Source: Microcaldota archaeon (GTDB lineage Archaea > Micrarchaeota > Micrarchaeia > Micrarchaeales > Micrarchaeaceae). Taken from it: DNA of 64,000 nucleotides. The position numbers and the translations under genes are program-made. How positions within the stretch are numbered: the stretch's first letter is position 1; the number at the start of each line of letters is the position of its first letter. Location: positions 284,505 through 348,504 of the forward strand of contig JAJZAB010000001.1 of assembly GCA_021799635.1 (NCBI GenBank). The letters are read 5' to 3'. The notes beneath the pieces are model-generated. The model did no database searches. It had not been told where the DNA came from and saw nothing but the letters and a program-made list of their open reading frames with translations. Positions 28,308-36,474 of this stretch are shown here, piece by piece.

Positions 28308-29729
28308 ATGGACAAAAACATTATAGTGCTGATGCTTGATACTGTAAGAGCAGAGGATGTCCATCACAACAGCAATCTGAGCACAATAGGATACATAGCC
28401 AGGAACGGCACCAACTATACCAATGCAGTTGCACCTGGAACGTGGACAGCACCTACACACGCCTCTCTTTTTACGAATTCCAAGGTTACCCGGATAAAAG
28501 AGGCATCACAAGATTTCTTTAGGAATGGGACTATAAAGATAGATCCATGGATGGTTAGGACAAAATTCTTAAACGAAGGAGCGGAGACTATAGCAAGCAA
28601 GCTTTCAGAGTACAATTATTATTCGGTACTATTTTCCAATAACCCATTTTTGACGAGCTACACAAACCTTGCAATAGGATTTGACAAGGTTTATGATGTA
28701 TGGATGTACTCCAATGCAAAATATAACGAAAAGCTAGTAGAAAAGATGTCGTTTATAATCAACGGTGGTTCAAAAGTAAGGAAAAGGATGTATAAGGTAA
28801 GCTACGCCATGTCGAAACTTATGCCTGTGCCAGTCCTTGACAGTGTCTACCTTAAATTGAGGGCCAAACTAAACAAAAAGGTTGCCGAAGCGGACGGAAC
28901 CTATCGCTTGGATCGAGGTGCAATTGATACAAACAAGGAGCTTAGCAACTACCTTAAATACAATTACAACTACAAGCAGCAATTCATATTCATAAATTAT
29001 ATAGAAGCCCACGAAAATTATCCAATAAGCAAGGATAAGGTACAGGATAAGTGGCTTTACCTGAGCGGCGTGGAGGAAATGGATGAAAACACAACTAGGT
29101 CACTGCACAACGGCTACCTCAGAAGAATATCCTACCTGGACAAGAGAGTTGGTGAAGTCATAAACATACTTAACAAGAATGGCATGCTTGACAACGCCAC
29201 TCTGATAATAACATCAGACCACGGCCAAGCCTTCGGCGAACATAAAATGCTGTATCACGCCATGCCTCCATACGAGGAAGTTGCAAAGGTGCCACTCATC
29301 GCAATAAACTACGAGAACGGCAAGGCGATAAAGGTCAGGGATCAGGTGGATAAGCCCGTCAGCCTTCTCTCCCTCCACGATGCCATAATAAGGCTTGCTT
29401 CGGGCAAGGAGGACTACCTAAACGGCAACATAAGGGGTAGTAGGTATACGACATGCGAGCACACCGGGATAAGCGAGGGATGGGATGAGGAGCTTTTGCT
29501 GCTACTGAAAAAGAGGGCAAACAACGCAAGAAAGATATATGCGGCTAAGAAAAAATATAATAGAAAAGCTACAGCGGTGTACAAAGGAAACATGAAACTG
29601 ATCCACTTTTTCGGGGCAAAACCTGACGAGCTCTACAATATCGAAAATGATCCAAAAGAGACCACAAACATAATAGGCCAAAACAGGAGTATTGCTATCG
29701 ACATGCTGCAATACCTGCACGGAGAATGA
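28308..29729 (+). CDS. Sulfatase/phosphoglycerol-transferase-fold enzyme
   Basis: Alkaline-phosphatase superfamily, 473 residues. N-terminal NIIVLMLDTVRAED binds metal; the nucleophile region is GTWTAPTHASL, with threonine rather than the Cys/Ser of true sulfatases, closer to phosphoethanolamine or phosphoglycerol transferases. SDHGQAFGEH carries further metal ligands. No signal peptide or membrane segment is visible, so it appears cytosolic. Divergent from glycosyltransferase and flippase genes, suggesting envelope polymer modification. Confidence 0.82.
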   Translation: MDKNIIVLMLDTVRAEDVHHNSNLSTIGYIARNGTNYTNAVAPGTWTAPTHASLFTNSKVTRIKEASQDFFRNGTIKIDPWMVRTKFLNEGAETIASKLSEYNYYSVLFSNNPFLTSYTNLAIGFDKVYDVWMYSNAKYNEKLVEKMSFIINGGSKVRKRMYKVSYAMSKLMPVPVLDSVYLKLRAKLNKKVAEADGTYRLDRGAIDTNKELSNYLKYNYNYKQQFIFINYIEAHENYPISKDKVQDKWLYLSGVEEMDENTTRSLHNGYLRRISYLDKRVGEVINILNKNGMLDNATLIITSDHGQAFGEHKMLYHAMPPYEEVAKVPLIAINYENGKAIKVRDQVDKPVSLLSLHDAIIRLASGKEDYLNGNIRGSRYTTCEHTGISEGWDEELLLLLKKRANNARKIYAAKKKYNRKATAVYKGNMKLIHFFGAKPDELYNIENDPKETTNIIGQNRSIAIDMLQYLHGE

Positions 29730-29798
29730 TCAGATCAACAAGATCAACACACGTATTTTCCCAGTAAGCAATGCACAAATGCACATTTACTGCGTGTT

Positions 29799-30671
29799 TC
29801 AACTGCCAAGTATCTTGCTCACGTACGGTTGGCTACATACGTTTTGCGGGGTATAATTATCTATCGCACATATTTCAGCTGTGAATATGTTTGCCTGCCC
29901 CAAAATGGCCTGAGATATGGTCGAATTCGCATCAGATATGTTTGTTATTATCTGCCCCCAGTTCTTCCCCCTTATGAAGCCTGGGCTTATCGATGGAGGC
30001 ACTCCTATCTGAACGCTTTTGTTCCCAAAATCAATAAATGGGATGCTTTCGCCAGGATCGTAATTTGCAATAGCGCTATTCTGTAGTTGATTGGTCTGCT
30101 GCAGCGTCTGATACGGGTATACGTTGGTAAGTATCTCCGCTTCATCGAAATCAATTATGCTACTAGTATATGTTGAATTGTAAAACGTAAAGGTCGGCGT
30201 GTTGCTGAATACATCACTGGCGCTTGAAGTCATATAGTGAAGATTAGTGAAATTTCCAAAGCGCATAAGTGCTATTATCATACCCCATCTTGTCAGCGCG
30301 CAGTAAGGGCAGAAGTCAGCCCCAACGTATATAACCACTGGTTTTCCGTCCACCATTGTAACGTTTGTCGAGCTTATGTGGCTTGGGTATGGGGAAACTA
30401 TTCCAGGTCCTACCATATTGGCAAGTGTGTTATTTCCAGATATTCTTTTTAAAGCTGACATCTGCGGCTGCGTAACGAGCTGGTTGTCGTAATGTATAAG
30501 GTTTGCCCCAGAACTTTCGTTCATGTACACGAGAATCAGGGCAATAGCTGCTATTACAATTATAATACCAAGATAAACAAACCGCCTATTAATCCCTCTC
30601 TTCTCTGGGGTTTTTTCATTGCCACCCTGGGGTTTGGGCTTAGGTGATGCAGCGTATTGACTCTGGTCCAC
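29799..30671 (-). CDS. DUF929 thioredoxin-like membrane-anchored protein
   Basis: About 290 residues. A basic, proline-rich cytoplasmic N-terminus, one membrane helix (about 32-49), then an extracytoplasmic domain. [17 protein letters not shown] gives a CPYC redox centre typical of DUF929 proteins; two more cysteines lie near the C-terminus. A likely disulfide carrier that VKOR (1923-2306) could reoxidise. GTG 30671 is the first usual start, but the frame is open upstream to about 30770; a TATA box at 30752-30760 predicts transcription start near 30728. Confidence 0.82.
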   Translation of the reverse strand: MDQSQYAASPKPKPQGGNEKTPEKRGINRRFVYLGIIIVIAAIALILVYMNESSGANLIHYDNQLVTQPQMSALKRISGNNTLANMVGPGIVSPYPSHISSTNVTMVDGKPVVIYVGADFCPYCALTRWGMIIALMRFGNFTNLHYMTSSASDVFSNTPTFTFYNSTYTSSIIDFDEAEILTNVYPYQTLQQTNQLQNSAIANYDPGESIPFIDFGNKSVQIGVPPSISPGFIRGKNWGQIITNISDANSTISQAILGQANIFTAEICAIDNYTPQNVCSQPYVSKILGS

Positions 30672-30799
30672 TGTATTTTCAGTCAGGGCATATACATCAC
30701 GCGGCTTTATTGTGATTCCGCCAAAATTCAGCTCAAGTTCTCTGAAATTCGTATTTATAATAACACCTCCGACACCACATAGATTACACTAACGTCCTG

Positions 30800-31318
30800 C
30801 TACCCGCATCTGAACAATTTATAGTAAGCTAGTGCGGCTATGGTTTTAGTATCTATTATTTTATTATCCCTTACCATATTTATTGCTTCCGCAATACTTA
30901 CAAAGGCATTTGATATGACTTCATCTTCATCCTGGTGCTTTTTGCCTTTACTCAATCCCCTGGCCAAATAGAAGTGATGCATAGCAACATTGTTACCAGG
31001 CGTAGGATAGGAATGGAACATCACAGAAACATCTTCGGCAGTATATCCGGTCTCCTCTCCAAGCTCCCTCCTTACTGCTTCTTTTTTGTTCTCTCCCTTC
31101 CTAATATGCCCTGCCGGAAGTTCGTACAATGTCTTTTTTATTGATGGTCTATATTGCCTTTCAAGTATAATCTTTCCACTGTCGGTCAACGGCAAGATAA
31201 CTACTGCATCTGTTTCAACAATTCTGACCACTTTGGCTTTATGGCCTTTTATAAGCTGATATTCCTCTTCTATATAAAAGTTACCACAAGAATATTTAAC
31301 ACTCTTTGACTTTTGCAT
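30800..31318 (-). CDS. Nudix hydrolase, ADP-ribose pyrophosphatase type
   Basis: 172 residues. The Nudix box is complete: G-x5-E-x7-R-E-x-x-E-E-x-G in GHIRKGENKKEAVRREL followed by GEETGY. Upstream, VVRIVETDAVVILPLTDSG, ERQYRP and ELPAG match the ADP-ribose and sugar-nucleotide subgroup. It clears nucleoside diphosphate compounds in the cytosol. ATG 31318 is preceded by GGTGCT. TTATAAATA at 31331-31339 is close to the start. Confidence 0.9.
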   Translation of the reverse strand: MQKSKSVKYSCGNFYIEEEYQLIKGHKAKVVRIVETDAVVILPLTDSGKIILERQYRPSIKKTLYELPAGHIRKGENKKEAVRRELGEETGYTAEDVSVMFHSYPTPGNNVAMHHFYLARGLSKGKKHQDEDEVISNAFVSIAEAINMVRDNKIIDTKTIAALAYYKLFRCG

Positions 31319-31376
31319 AGCACCACTTTAATATTTATAAGCATATTAATAAATAGGAATATAAAATCAATGACGC

Positions 31377-31510
31377 GGGGTTGTAGTGTAACTTGGCAGC
31401 GCGGCAGGCTCCAGATGTTTATAAAATATTGAGCAAAGGCTATGATTAGGATCTGGAATTAAGATTTATGAAGTAACCTGCAAATCCGGGTTCAAATCCC
31501 GGCAACCCCA
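31377..31510 (+). tRNA. tRNA-Trp(CCA) with about 61-nt anticodon-loop intron
   Basis: Acceptor GGGGTTG/CAACCCC with discriminator A, D-arm GTGT...GCGC, anticodon stem GCAGG/CCTGC, anticodon CCA at 31411-31413, variable AAAT, T-arm CCGGG-TTCAAAT-CCCGG. The intron, if placed after position 37 as usual, spans 31415-31475; the mature tRNA is 73 nt. No CCA encoded. Within the intron ATCTGGA (31451-31457) is complementary to TCCAGAT (31410-31416), which spans the anticodon. In several archaea the Trp intron acts as a C/D guide; convincing C and D boxes are not seen here. Confidence 0.93.
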
Positions 31511-31643
31511 ACTTTTCTTAGGCTTGCAGGAAATTTGTTTATAATAAAACATAGATTACGTTATAAATTTTATCATTAATGTTATCTGGAAGTTTTATTT
31601 CTTTTTAAATTGGCTTTTAATTATCCCCCGCGAGAAAATCAAG

Positions 31644-32117
31644 TCAAACAGCTTTACTTCTGTCATAACTTTCCGTATCCGCAGCTTGGGGATTTTGCCC
31701 CTCACCAGCTGTTTTATACCTACCGCCACGCTTGCTCTGCTTTTCCAAGCGCGCATTCGCAAACTCTATGCCCAGATCCTCCTCTCCCTGATTGTCCATC
31801 CATGCTTTTATATAAATTGCTATGTTTTTGAATGGCTTTGTATACCTATCAGTAAGCTCATACGCCCCGCCTTCGTGTTTGAGCAATCCTACCTGAACCG
31901 CATAATCAAGATATCTCTTAGCAGTTGCTATCGGTATGTGTGGTGGTGCCTCCTTGAGCCTCATCTTTCCTTTCTTTTTTACTTCAAGCAGGAGCGCAGA
32001 AAACCTATATGCTTCGGTCTCATTCTCAAAGAATATCTTGGCCAGGCTCCTGACATTTACGCTCTTCAGTTTTTCTTTTAGTGGTGCATCTTCAAACTCC
32101 CAGTACTTTATTGCCAT
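31644..32117 (-). CDS. Conserved small winged-helix-like protein
   Basis: 157 residues. I do not recognise a named family. The centre (about 40-95: FSALLLEVKKKGKMRLKE to VQVGLLKHEGGAYELTD) looks like a winged helix-turn-helix: a recognition helix PIATAKRYLDYAVQ then a wing ending YELTDRY. The C-terminal 35 residues are charged, basic and probably disordered. It follows the DRG GTPase by 16 bases on the same strand, so it is co-transcribed. Could be a DNA-binding regulator. Confidence 0.6.
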   Translation of the reverse strand: MAIKYWEFEDAPLKEKLKSVNVRSLAKIFFENETEAYRFSALLLEVKKKGKMRLKEAPPHIPIATAKRYLDYAVQVGLLKHEGGAYELTDRYTKPFKNIAIYIKAWMDNQGEEDLGIEFANARLEKQSKRGGRYKTAGEGQNPQAADTESYDRSKAV

Positions 32118-32133
32118 CCAATCACTATATATA

Positions 32134-33243
32134 TCATCTTTCCTTTATAAAAGTTATTCTATCCCCATCCTCAAGGACGTGGTCCACTCCAACCCTCTGC
32201 CTAAGAAATTTTACGCTTTTCCCGTTCACATAAGCGCACTTCAGGTCGTCCAAAATCTCAGTGTGGAATTTTTTTGCAACCTGCCCCACCGTAGAGCCAT
32301 TTTTTAAAACCATAGGCATAGCCCCTTCTCTGTCCCTTTTTTGGGTAAGGTAGACTGTCATTATATCAAGGTTTTTGTATATTTCTTCCTTCAACCTCTC
32401 AATATTATAACCAAGCTTTGCGCTGATTGGGACTACCGTCATCTTATGCTGCTCCGAAAGCTTCTTCGCCACGGCTTCGTAAGAGCTATTTGTGTCTATC
32501 TTGTTGAGTGCCACTATGCCTCTGATATAAATAGACTTGTTCGCAACTAAGTCTATCAGGTCATCCTCTGAAACCTGGCAATTTATCTTTATGTGCACGT
32601 TGTGCTTTCCAAGCCCAGAGAGGATGGTCTCAACGTCTTTATCCTTTATAGTTGACTTGTTCATATCTATCTTTATTCCAGCCTCCCCTCCGGAATCCAT
32701 AATCTGTATATTTGGCCTGGTCTCATTTATATGGATCTTTAGTTGCCTGAGCTCGTTCAGCAGCAGCCCAAGATGCTCTGTAGCGTTTATTTCTATTACA
32801 AATACTACCAGGTCGGCAACTTTCATAGCTGAAATTACCTTTATCCCGCCCCCAGCGCCAAGGTGCGCTCCCTCGATAAGCCCAGGCATGTCAAATATCT
32901 GGATGTGTGAATCTTTGTAAAGCATCACCCCTGGTATTATTTCAGTTGTAGTGAAGGCGTACTGCGCTGTTTTTGACCTTGTGTTGCACATTGAGTTTAT
33001 GAGCGAGGATTTCCCGGTGCTGGGAAATCCAACCAGTGCAACTGTTGCGTCTCCGGTCTTCTTAACGAAAAAACCGGTACCGCGCTGCCGCTTCCTAGAC
33101 TCTATTATTTCCATCTTCACACTGGCTATCTTTGCCCTAAGCAGTCCGAGGTGCTTGTTGGTCGCCTTGTTGTACTTTGTTTTGGAATACTCCTCTTTCA
33201 GCCTCTCAAGCTTTTCCTCCAAAACCTGTCCATTTTCAGACAT
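32134..33243 (-). CDS. drg: DRG-type GTPase with TGS domain
   Basis: Translation-associated GTPase of the Obg/DRG family, 369 residues. N-terminal helix-turn-helix (KYNKATNKHLGLLRAKIAS), G1 GFPSTGKSS (about 72-80), G3 DMPGLIEGAHLGAGGG, G4 NKID, and a C-terminal TGS domain (about 295-369). The KKTGDATVALVGFPS context and the insertion after G3 fit archaeal DRG. Headed by an AT-rich promoter at 33245-33310, divergent from the mini-gene at 33374. Confidence 0.93.
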   Translation of the reverse strand: MSENGQVLEEKLERLKEEYSKTKYNKATNKHLGLLRAKIASVKMEIIESRKRQRGTGFFVKKTGDATVALVGFPSTGKSSLINSMCNTRSKTAQYAFTTTEIIPGVMLYKDSHIQIFDMPGLIEGAHLGAGGGIKVISAMKVADLVVFVIEINATEHLGLLLNELRQLKIHINETRPNIQIMDSGGEAGIKIDMNKSTIKDKDVETILSGLGKHNVHIKINCQVSEDDLIDLVANKSIYIRGIVALNKIDTNSSYEAVAKKLSEQHKMTVVPISAKLGYNIERLKEEIYKNLDIMTVYLTQKRDREGAMPMVLKNGSTVGQVAKKFHTEILDDLKCAYVNGKSVKFLRQRVGVDHVLEDGDRITFIKER

Positions 33244-33330
33244 AAAATCATCAATTCATTCACTTACATACATGTTTATTTACGTAGATAAATTTATGTT
33301 TATTGATATTTGGTATATAATTAGATTGAT

Positions 33331-33338
33331 TTAAATAT
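33331..33338 (+). promoter_or_regulatory. TATA box of the mini-gene
   Basis: TTTAAATA lies 36-43 bases before ATG 33374; predicted transcription start is about 33360, giving a leader of about 12 bases containing GTGGATGA. Confidence 0.5.
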
Positions 33339-33373
33339 TACCACAGTAAGACTAGATTACAAAAGTGGATGAA

Positions 33374-33418
33374 ATGGCAAAGAAAAAGAGTTCTTCGCAT
33401 CATAAGAAGAAGAGATAG
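33374..33418 (+). CDS. 14-residue lysine/histidine-rich peptide gene
   Basis: Encodes MAKKKSSSHHKKKR followed by TAG. It has its own TATA box, a purine-rich GTGGATGA before the ATG and a T-rich tract downstream, so it looks like a complete transcription unit. Eight of 14 residues are Lys, Arg or His. Tiny very basic peptides such as L41e act in the ribosome, but I see no specific L41e match. It lies between drg and srp54 in a translation-rich stretch. Coding status is inferred, not shown. Confidence 0.5.
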   Translation: MAKKKSSSHHKKKR

Positions 33419-33431
33419 GGCTCTGTCTCTT

Positions 33432-33462
33432 CTCTGTTTTATTTTCTATTTTTTTTTATCTT
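33432..33462 (+). terminator. T-rich terminator
   Basis: After the mini-gene the plus strand runs through pyrimidine-rich DNA ending in TTTTATTTTCTATTTTTTTTTATCTT-type tracts (nine T at about 33448-33457). Archaeal terminators are typically such T tracts. Confidence 0.5.
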
Positions 33463-33502
33463 GTTGGTTTATCTGACTGGCACCCAAAAGCAAGCACTAC
33501 TT

Positions 33503-34798
33503 CTACATGAATTTTGCGAACCTTTTCTTAAACCCCCTGTCATTTTTCATCAAATCAAACATCTTCCTCATCTTATTAAAATCTGAAATCAGCTCATGTA
33601 CCTCCTTCTCAGTCGTGCCGCTCCCCTTGGCTATCCTCCTCACCCTTTCGGGGTTGTGAAGCAGCTTTTCATTCAGCCTCTCCTCCTTTGTCATCGAAGA
33701 TATTATTACCTTGTATTTGTTCAACTTCTCCTCTCCCCTTTCCACTACCTCTTTTGGGAGATCTACGGCGCCCATCATCCCAAAAACGTTCTTCAGAGGT
33801 CCCATACCTCCCATTGTCTTCAACTGAAGGTAAAAAGTTTCGAAATTCAGGTCCTCCAGCTGCATGTCATCAGGGTTCAGCTTCGACTCCTCCAGCGCCC
33901 TCTGAACGCTTCCTACAAGGCCGGCTATATCTGGTATTCCCAAAAGGCCTCCTATAAACTTTTCAGAGCTGTACGGTTCTATGTCCGGAAGCTTCTCCCC
34001 AACGGTTATAAACATCACCCTGGCTTTGGATGCAGCAGCGGCGCTTAGTGCTCCTCCCCCCCTTCCTGATCCATCCATTTTCGTCACTATAACCCCGCTT
34101 ATCTTTATCACTTTGTCAAACTCTTCAGCCTGCTTTCCAGCAATTTGGCCAGTGTCTGCACTTATTACAAGTATAGCCTCGTCAGGTTTTGCCTCTTTTG
34201 AAACAGCCTTGAGTTCGTCTATGAGGTCTCTGTCCAGTGCATTTCTGCCGCTGGTATCCCATATTATGACCTGCTTATCCTTTAACCTCTCAAGCCCGAG
34301 CTTTGCTATTTTTGCCGCGTCTTTTTCCCCTTTAATTCCGAAAAAAGTGACGTTGGCTTGCTTTGCCAGAGTTTCGAGCTGTTCAAAAGCCGCCGGCCTT
34401 TGCACATCGCAGCATACAACCGCAGAGCTAAGCCCCCTATCCTGGTAGTACTTTGCCAGCTTCGCCGCAGTTGTCGTCTTGCCTGCTCCGTACAGCCCCA
34501 TAAGCAGTATCCTATGCTTTTTCAGCAGCGGCTCGTAAGACGCACCCATAAGGGCAACAAGCTCATCATAAACCACGCTGGTGATGTAGTCCGTGGGCGC
34601 CACTCCCTGAGGCGGCTTGCTCTTCAGGGCCTTTTCCTCTATCCTTTTTGTAAGGTCAAGCACAAGCCTAACCCCTACATCTGCGCTAAGCAGGGTCTTC
34701 TGGAGCTCTTTGTTGAACTCCCTTATGGTCTTAGCGTCTATTATAGTAGAGCGGGTGATTATTGCTATTGCCTTTCTAAGGCCTTCTCCAAGGTCCAT
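33503..34798 (-). CDS. srp54: Signal recognition particle GTPase SRP54
   Basis: Binds signal sequences and 7S RNA to target ribosomes to the membrane. 431 residues. N domain (about 1-90); G domain with MGLYGAGKTTTAAKLA, DTSGRNALD and TKMDGSGRGGGAL; M domain from about 300 with the methionine-rich FGMMG, GSGTTEKEV and MRKMFDLMKN segments. Complete. TATA-like sequence TTATTAATTG lies just upstream of ATG 34798. Confidence 0.97.
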   Translation of the reverse strand: MDLGEGLRKAIAIITRSTIIDAKTIREFNKELQKTLLSADVGVRLVLDLTKRIEEKALKSKPPQGVAPTDYITSVVYDELVALMGASYEPLLKKHRILLMGLYGAGKTTTAAKLAKYYQDRGLSSAVVCCDVQRPAAFEQLETLAKQANVTFFGIKGEKDAAKIAKLGLERLKDKQVIIWDTSGRNALDRDLIDELKAVSKEAKPDEAILVISADTGQIAGKQAEEFDKVIKISGVIVTKMDGSGRGGGALSAAAASKARVMFITVGEKLPDIEPYSSEKFIGGLLGIPDIAGLVGSVQRALEESKLNPDDMQLEDLNFETFYLQLKTMGGMGPLKNVFGMMGAVDLPKEVVERGEEKLNKYKVIISSMTKEERLNEKLLHNPERVRRIAKGSGTTEKEVHELISDFNKMRKMFDLMKNDRGFKKRFAKFM

Positions 34799-34901
34799 AA
34801 AACCAGCTGTTATTAATTGATAGTATGTCTAGTTTTGGTATTTATATACTTCTATGGCTTATTTCTATTGTTAATATATTTTAAGGCATGTGGTGTTTTT
34901 G

Positions 34902-36029
34902 ATGAAGCTTGTGATGGCGCAGTCAAACCTTACACTGATGGGCGGCGCCGAGCTCGTTCTGCTGAGGATAGCGCAAAAATACAATCCTGTAATATACACG
35001 GCAGAATACAAAAAGGAGAATACGTTTCCTGAGTTCAGGGAGTTTGACGTAAGGACAATAAGCAAGGGGGTCATGTCCAAGGTGCTGCCGTACGGCAGGG
35101 CAAGCCAGGGCATCGACTACGGCCTGGCGTTCTACAACTTCGTAGTCAAAGAGGACTATGATGTAATAAACGCGCACCTGGCGCCATCACACTGGATAAG
35201 GAATAAAAACGAAAGGGTGCTGTGGTACTGTCATACCCCCCTGCGCGACATATATGATCTCTATGAGTACAGGATGTCGCTCAGGAAACCATACCAGAGG
35301 CCTATCTACAGGCTCGGCGGCGCGATAGTAAGAAGAATGGACAAGGGAGTGGTGAAGAATATAGAATTTATATTCGCAAATAGCAGGAATACCAGTTCAA
35401 GAATAATGAAGTATTACGGAAGGAGGGCTGAGGTCCTGAACGGCGGCGTAGATACAGGTCTCTACAGCAACGGCGGGGACGGAAAGTATTTCCTGTATCC
35501 GTCAAGGTTCTCTCCAAATAAAAGGCAGGAATATGCAATAGAGGCATTCAAAACGTTCAAAAAAAAGCACAGGGGATACAAGCTAGTGCTGTGTGGCAGC
35601 CTATCCAATGACAGCTTTTATTTCCACTACTACAAAAAAATAGTGATGCTGGCAGCAAAAGCCGGGAACGTAGAGATAATACCAAACATAAGCGAAGAGA
35701 GACTCCTTTCCCTATATTCCAGGGCCACCGCGGTGCTATACCCGCCCATAAATGAGGATTACGGCCTTGTGCCGATACAGGCAATGGCAAGCGGCAAACC
35801 TGTGATAGCCGTGAACGAGGGAGGAGTAAAAGAAACAGTAAAGAACGGGAAAACGGGGTTTCTTGTGGGCAGCGAGTCAGAGATGGCGAAAAGAATGGCA
35901 GAGGTTGCAGCTTCAGCAGGACTTTCGGAGTCAATGGGCAAGGAAGGAATCAAGCTTGTGAAGGAAAGATATACATGGAAGGGATTTTTCGAAAGGTTTG
36001 ACAAGCAGTTAAAAAAGATGTCAAAATAG
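34902..36029 (+). CDS. GT4-family glycosyltransferase
   Basis: 375 residues, GT-B fold. NLTLMGGAELVLLR at the N-terminus, SRFSPNKRQEYAIEAFK at the domain boundary, and the donor site PPINEDYGLVPIQAMASGKPVIAVNEGG. ATG 34902 is preferred; GTG codons at 34890 and 34893 keep the frame open. A TAATATATTTTAAGG element (34872-34886) suggests a near-leaderless start. Faces the TBP gene convergently, 30 bases apart. Donor sugar unknown. Confidence 0.9.
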   Translation: MKLVMAQSNLTLMGGAELVLLRIAQKYNPVIYTAEYKKENTFPEFREFDVRTISKGVMSKVLPYGRASQGIDYGLAFYNFVVKEDYDVINAHLAPSHWIRNKNERVLWYCHTPLRDIYDLYEYRMSLRKPYQRPIYRLGGAIVRRMDKGVVKNIEFIFANSRNTSSRIMKYYGRRAEVLNGGVDTGLYSNGGDGKYFLYPSRFSPNKRQEYAIEAFKTFKKKHRGYKLVLCGSLSNDSFYFHYYKKIVMLAAKAGNVEIIPNISEERLLSLYSRATAVLYPPINEDYGLVPIQAMASGKPVIAVNEGGVKETVKNGKTGFLVGSESEMAKRMAEVAASAGLSESMGKEGIKLVKERYTWKGFFERFDKQLKKMSK

Positions 36030-36059
36030 GTTTATTCCTTCTGATTCCTTCTGGCTTCC

Positions 36060-36419
36060 TCACTTCCCGGCAGGAGTAAGCTCAATCACGTACTTCGATA
36101 TGACCTTGGCCGCGTAGTCTAGCACCTTCTTTATCTTCGCCTCGGTGTTCGTTCCTGTGCATATCATCTTTCCGTTCTTGAAAAGTATAATCCTGGATCG
36201 TGGCTCAGTTATCTTGAAAATAGCTCCTGGGAACTGCTCAGGTTCGTAATCTACCGCCTTGACCTCCTTAGACAGCGCGTAAAGGTCTATCACGGCATGC
36301 AGGTCTGCGCTAACCACAATGTTCTGTATCTCTATAGGCGGGTTAGACAGCGGTCCATCCATCTGCTTCTGACCGCCCTGTTTTTTTGGTTTGGATTTTG
36401 CCGTTTTAACACCGGACAT
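36060..36419 (-). CDS. TATA-binding protein with only one TBP repeat
   Basis: 119 residues. Archaeal TBP has two direct repeats (about 180-190 residues); here a 27-residue basic, glutamine/glycine-rich N-terminus is followed by one repeat (about 28-116). Strong matches: IQNIVVSADL, VDYEPEQFPGAIF, ITEPRSRIILFKNGKMICTGT and a final helix. The gene is intact, with a TGA stop, no decayed second repeat downstream (the next gene ends at 36029) and its own TATA-like element. It would need to homodimerise to form the saddle. A full-length TBP may exist elsewhere in the genome. Confidence 0.87.
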   Translation of the reverse strand: MSGVKTAKSKPKKQGGQKQMDGPLSNPPIEIQNIVVSADLHAVIDLYALSKEVKAVDYEPEQFPGAIFKITEPRSRIILFKNGKMICTGTNTEAKIKKVLDYAAKVISKYVIELTPAGK

Positions 36420-36435
36420 AATATTATATATAGAA

Positions 36436-36450
36436 AGATTTATATATTCT
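36436..36450. promoter_or_regulatory. Shared TATA element between TBP and reductase genes
   Basis: GATTTATATATTC is TATA-like on both strands. It lies about 24 bases from the TBP start (minus) and about 31 bases from ATG 36475 (plus), so one element could serve both as leaderless promoters. Confidence 0.4.
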
Positions 36451-36474
36451 AAGCAATTCCATCTCTTGATTCAA

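Noticed and set aside
31415-31475. C/D-box guide RNA in the tRNA-Trp intron
   Set aside because: No convincing RTGATGA and CTGA pair; only ATGATTA and TCTGGA-type near misses.
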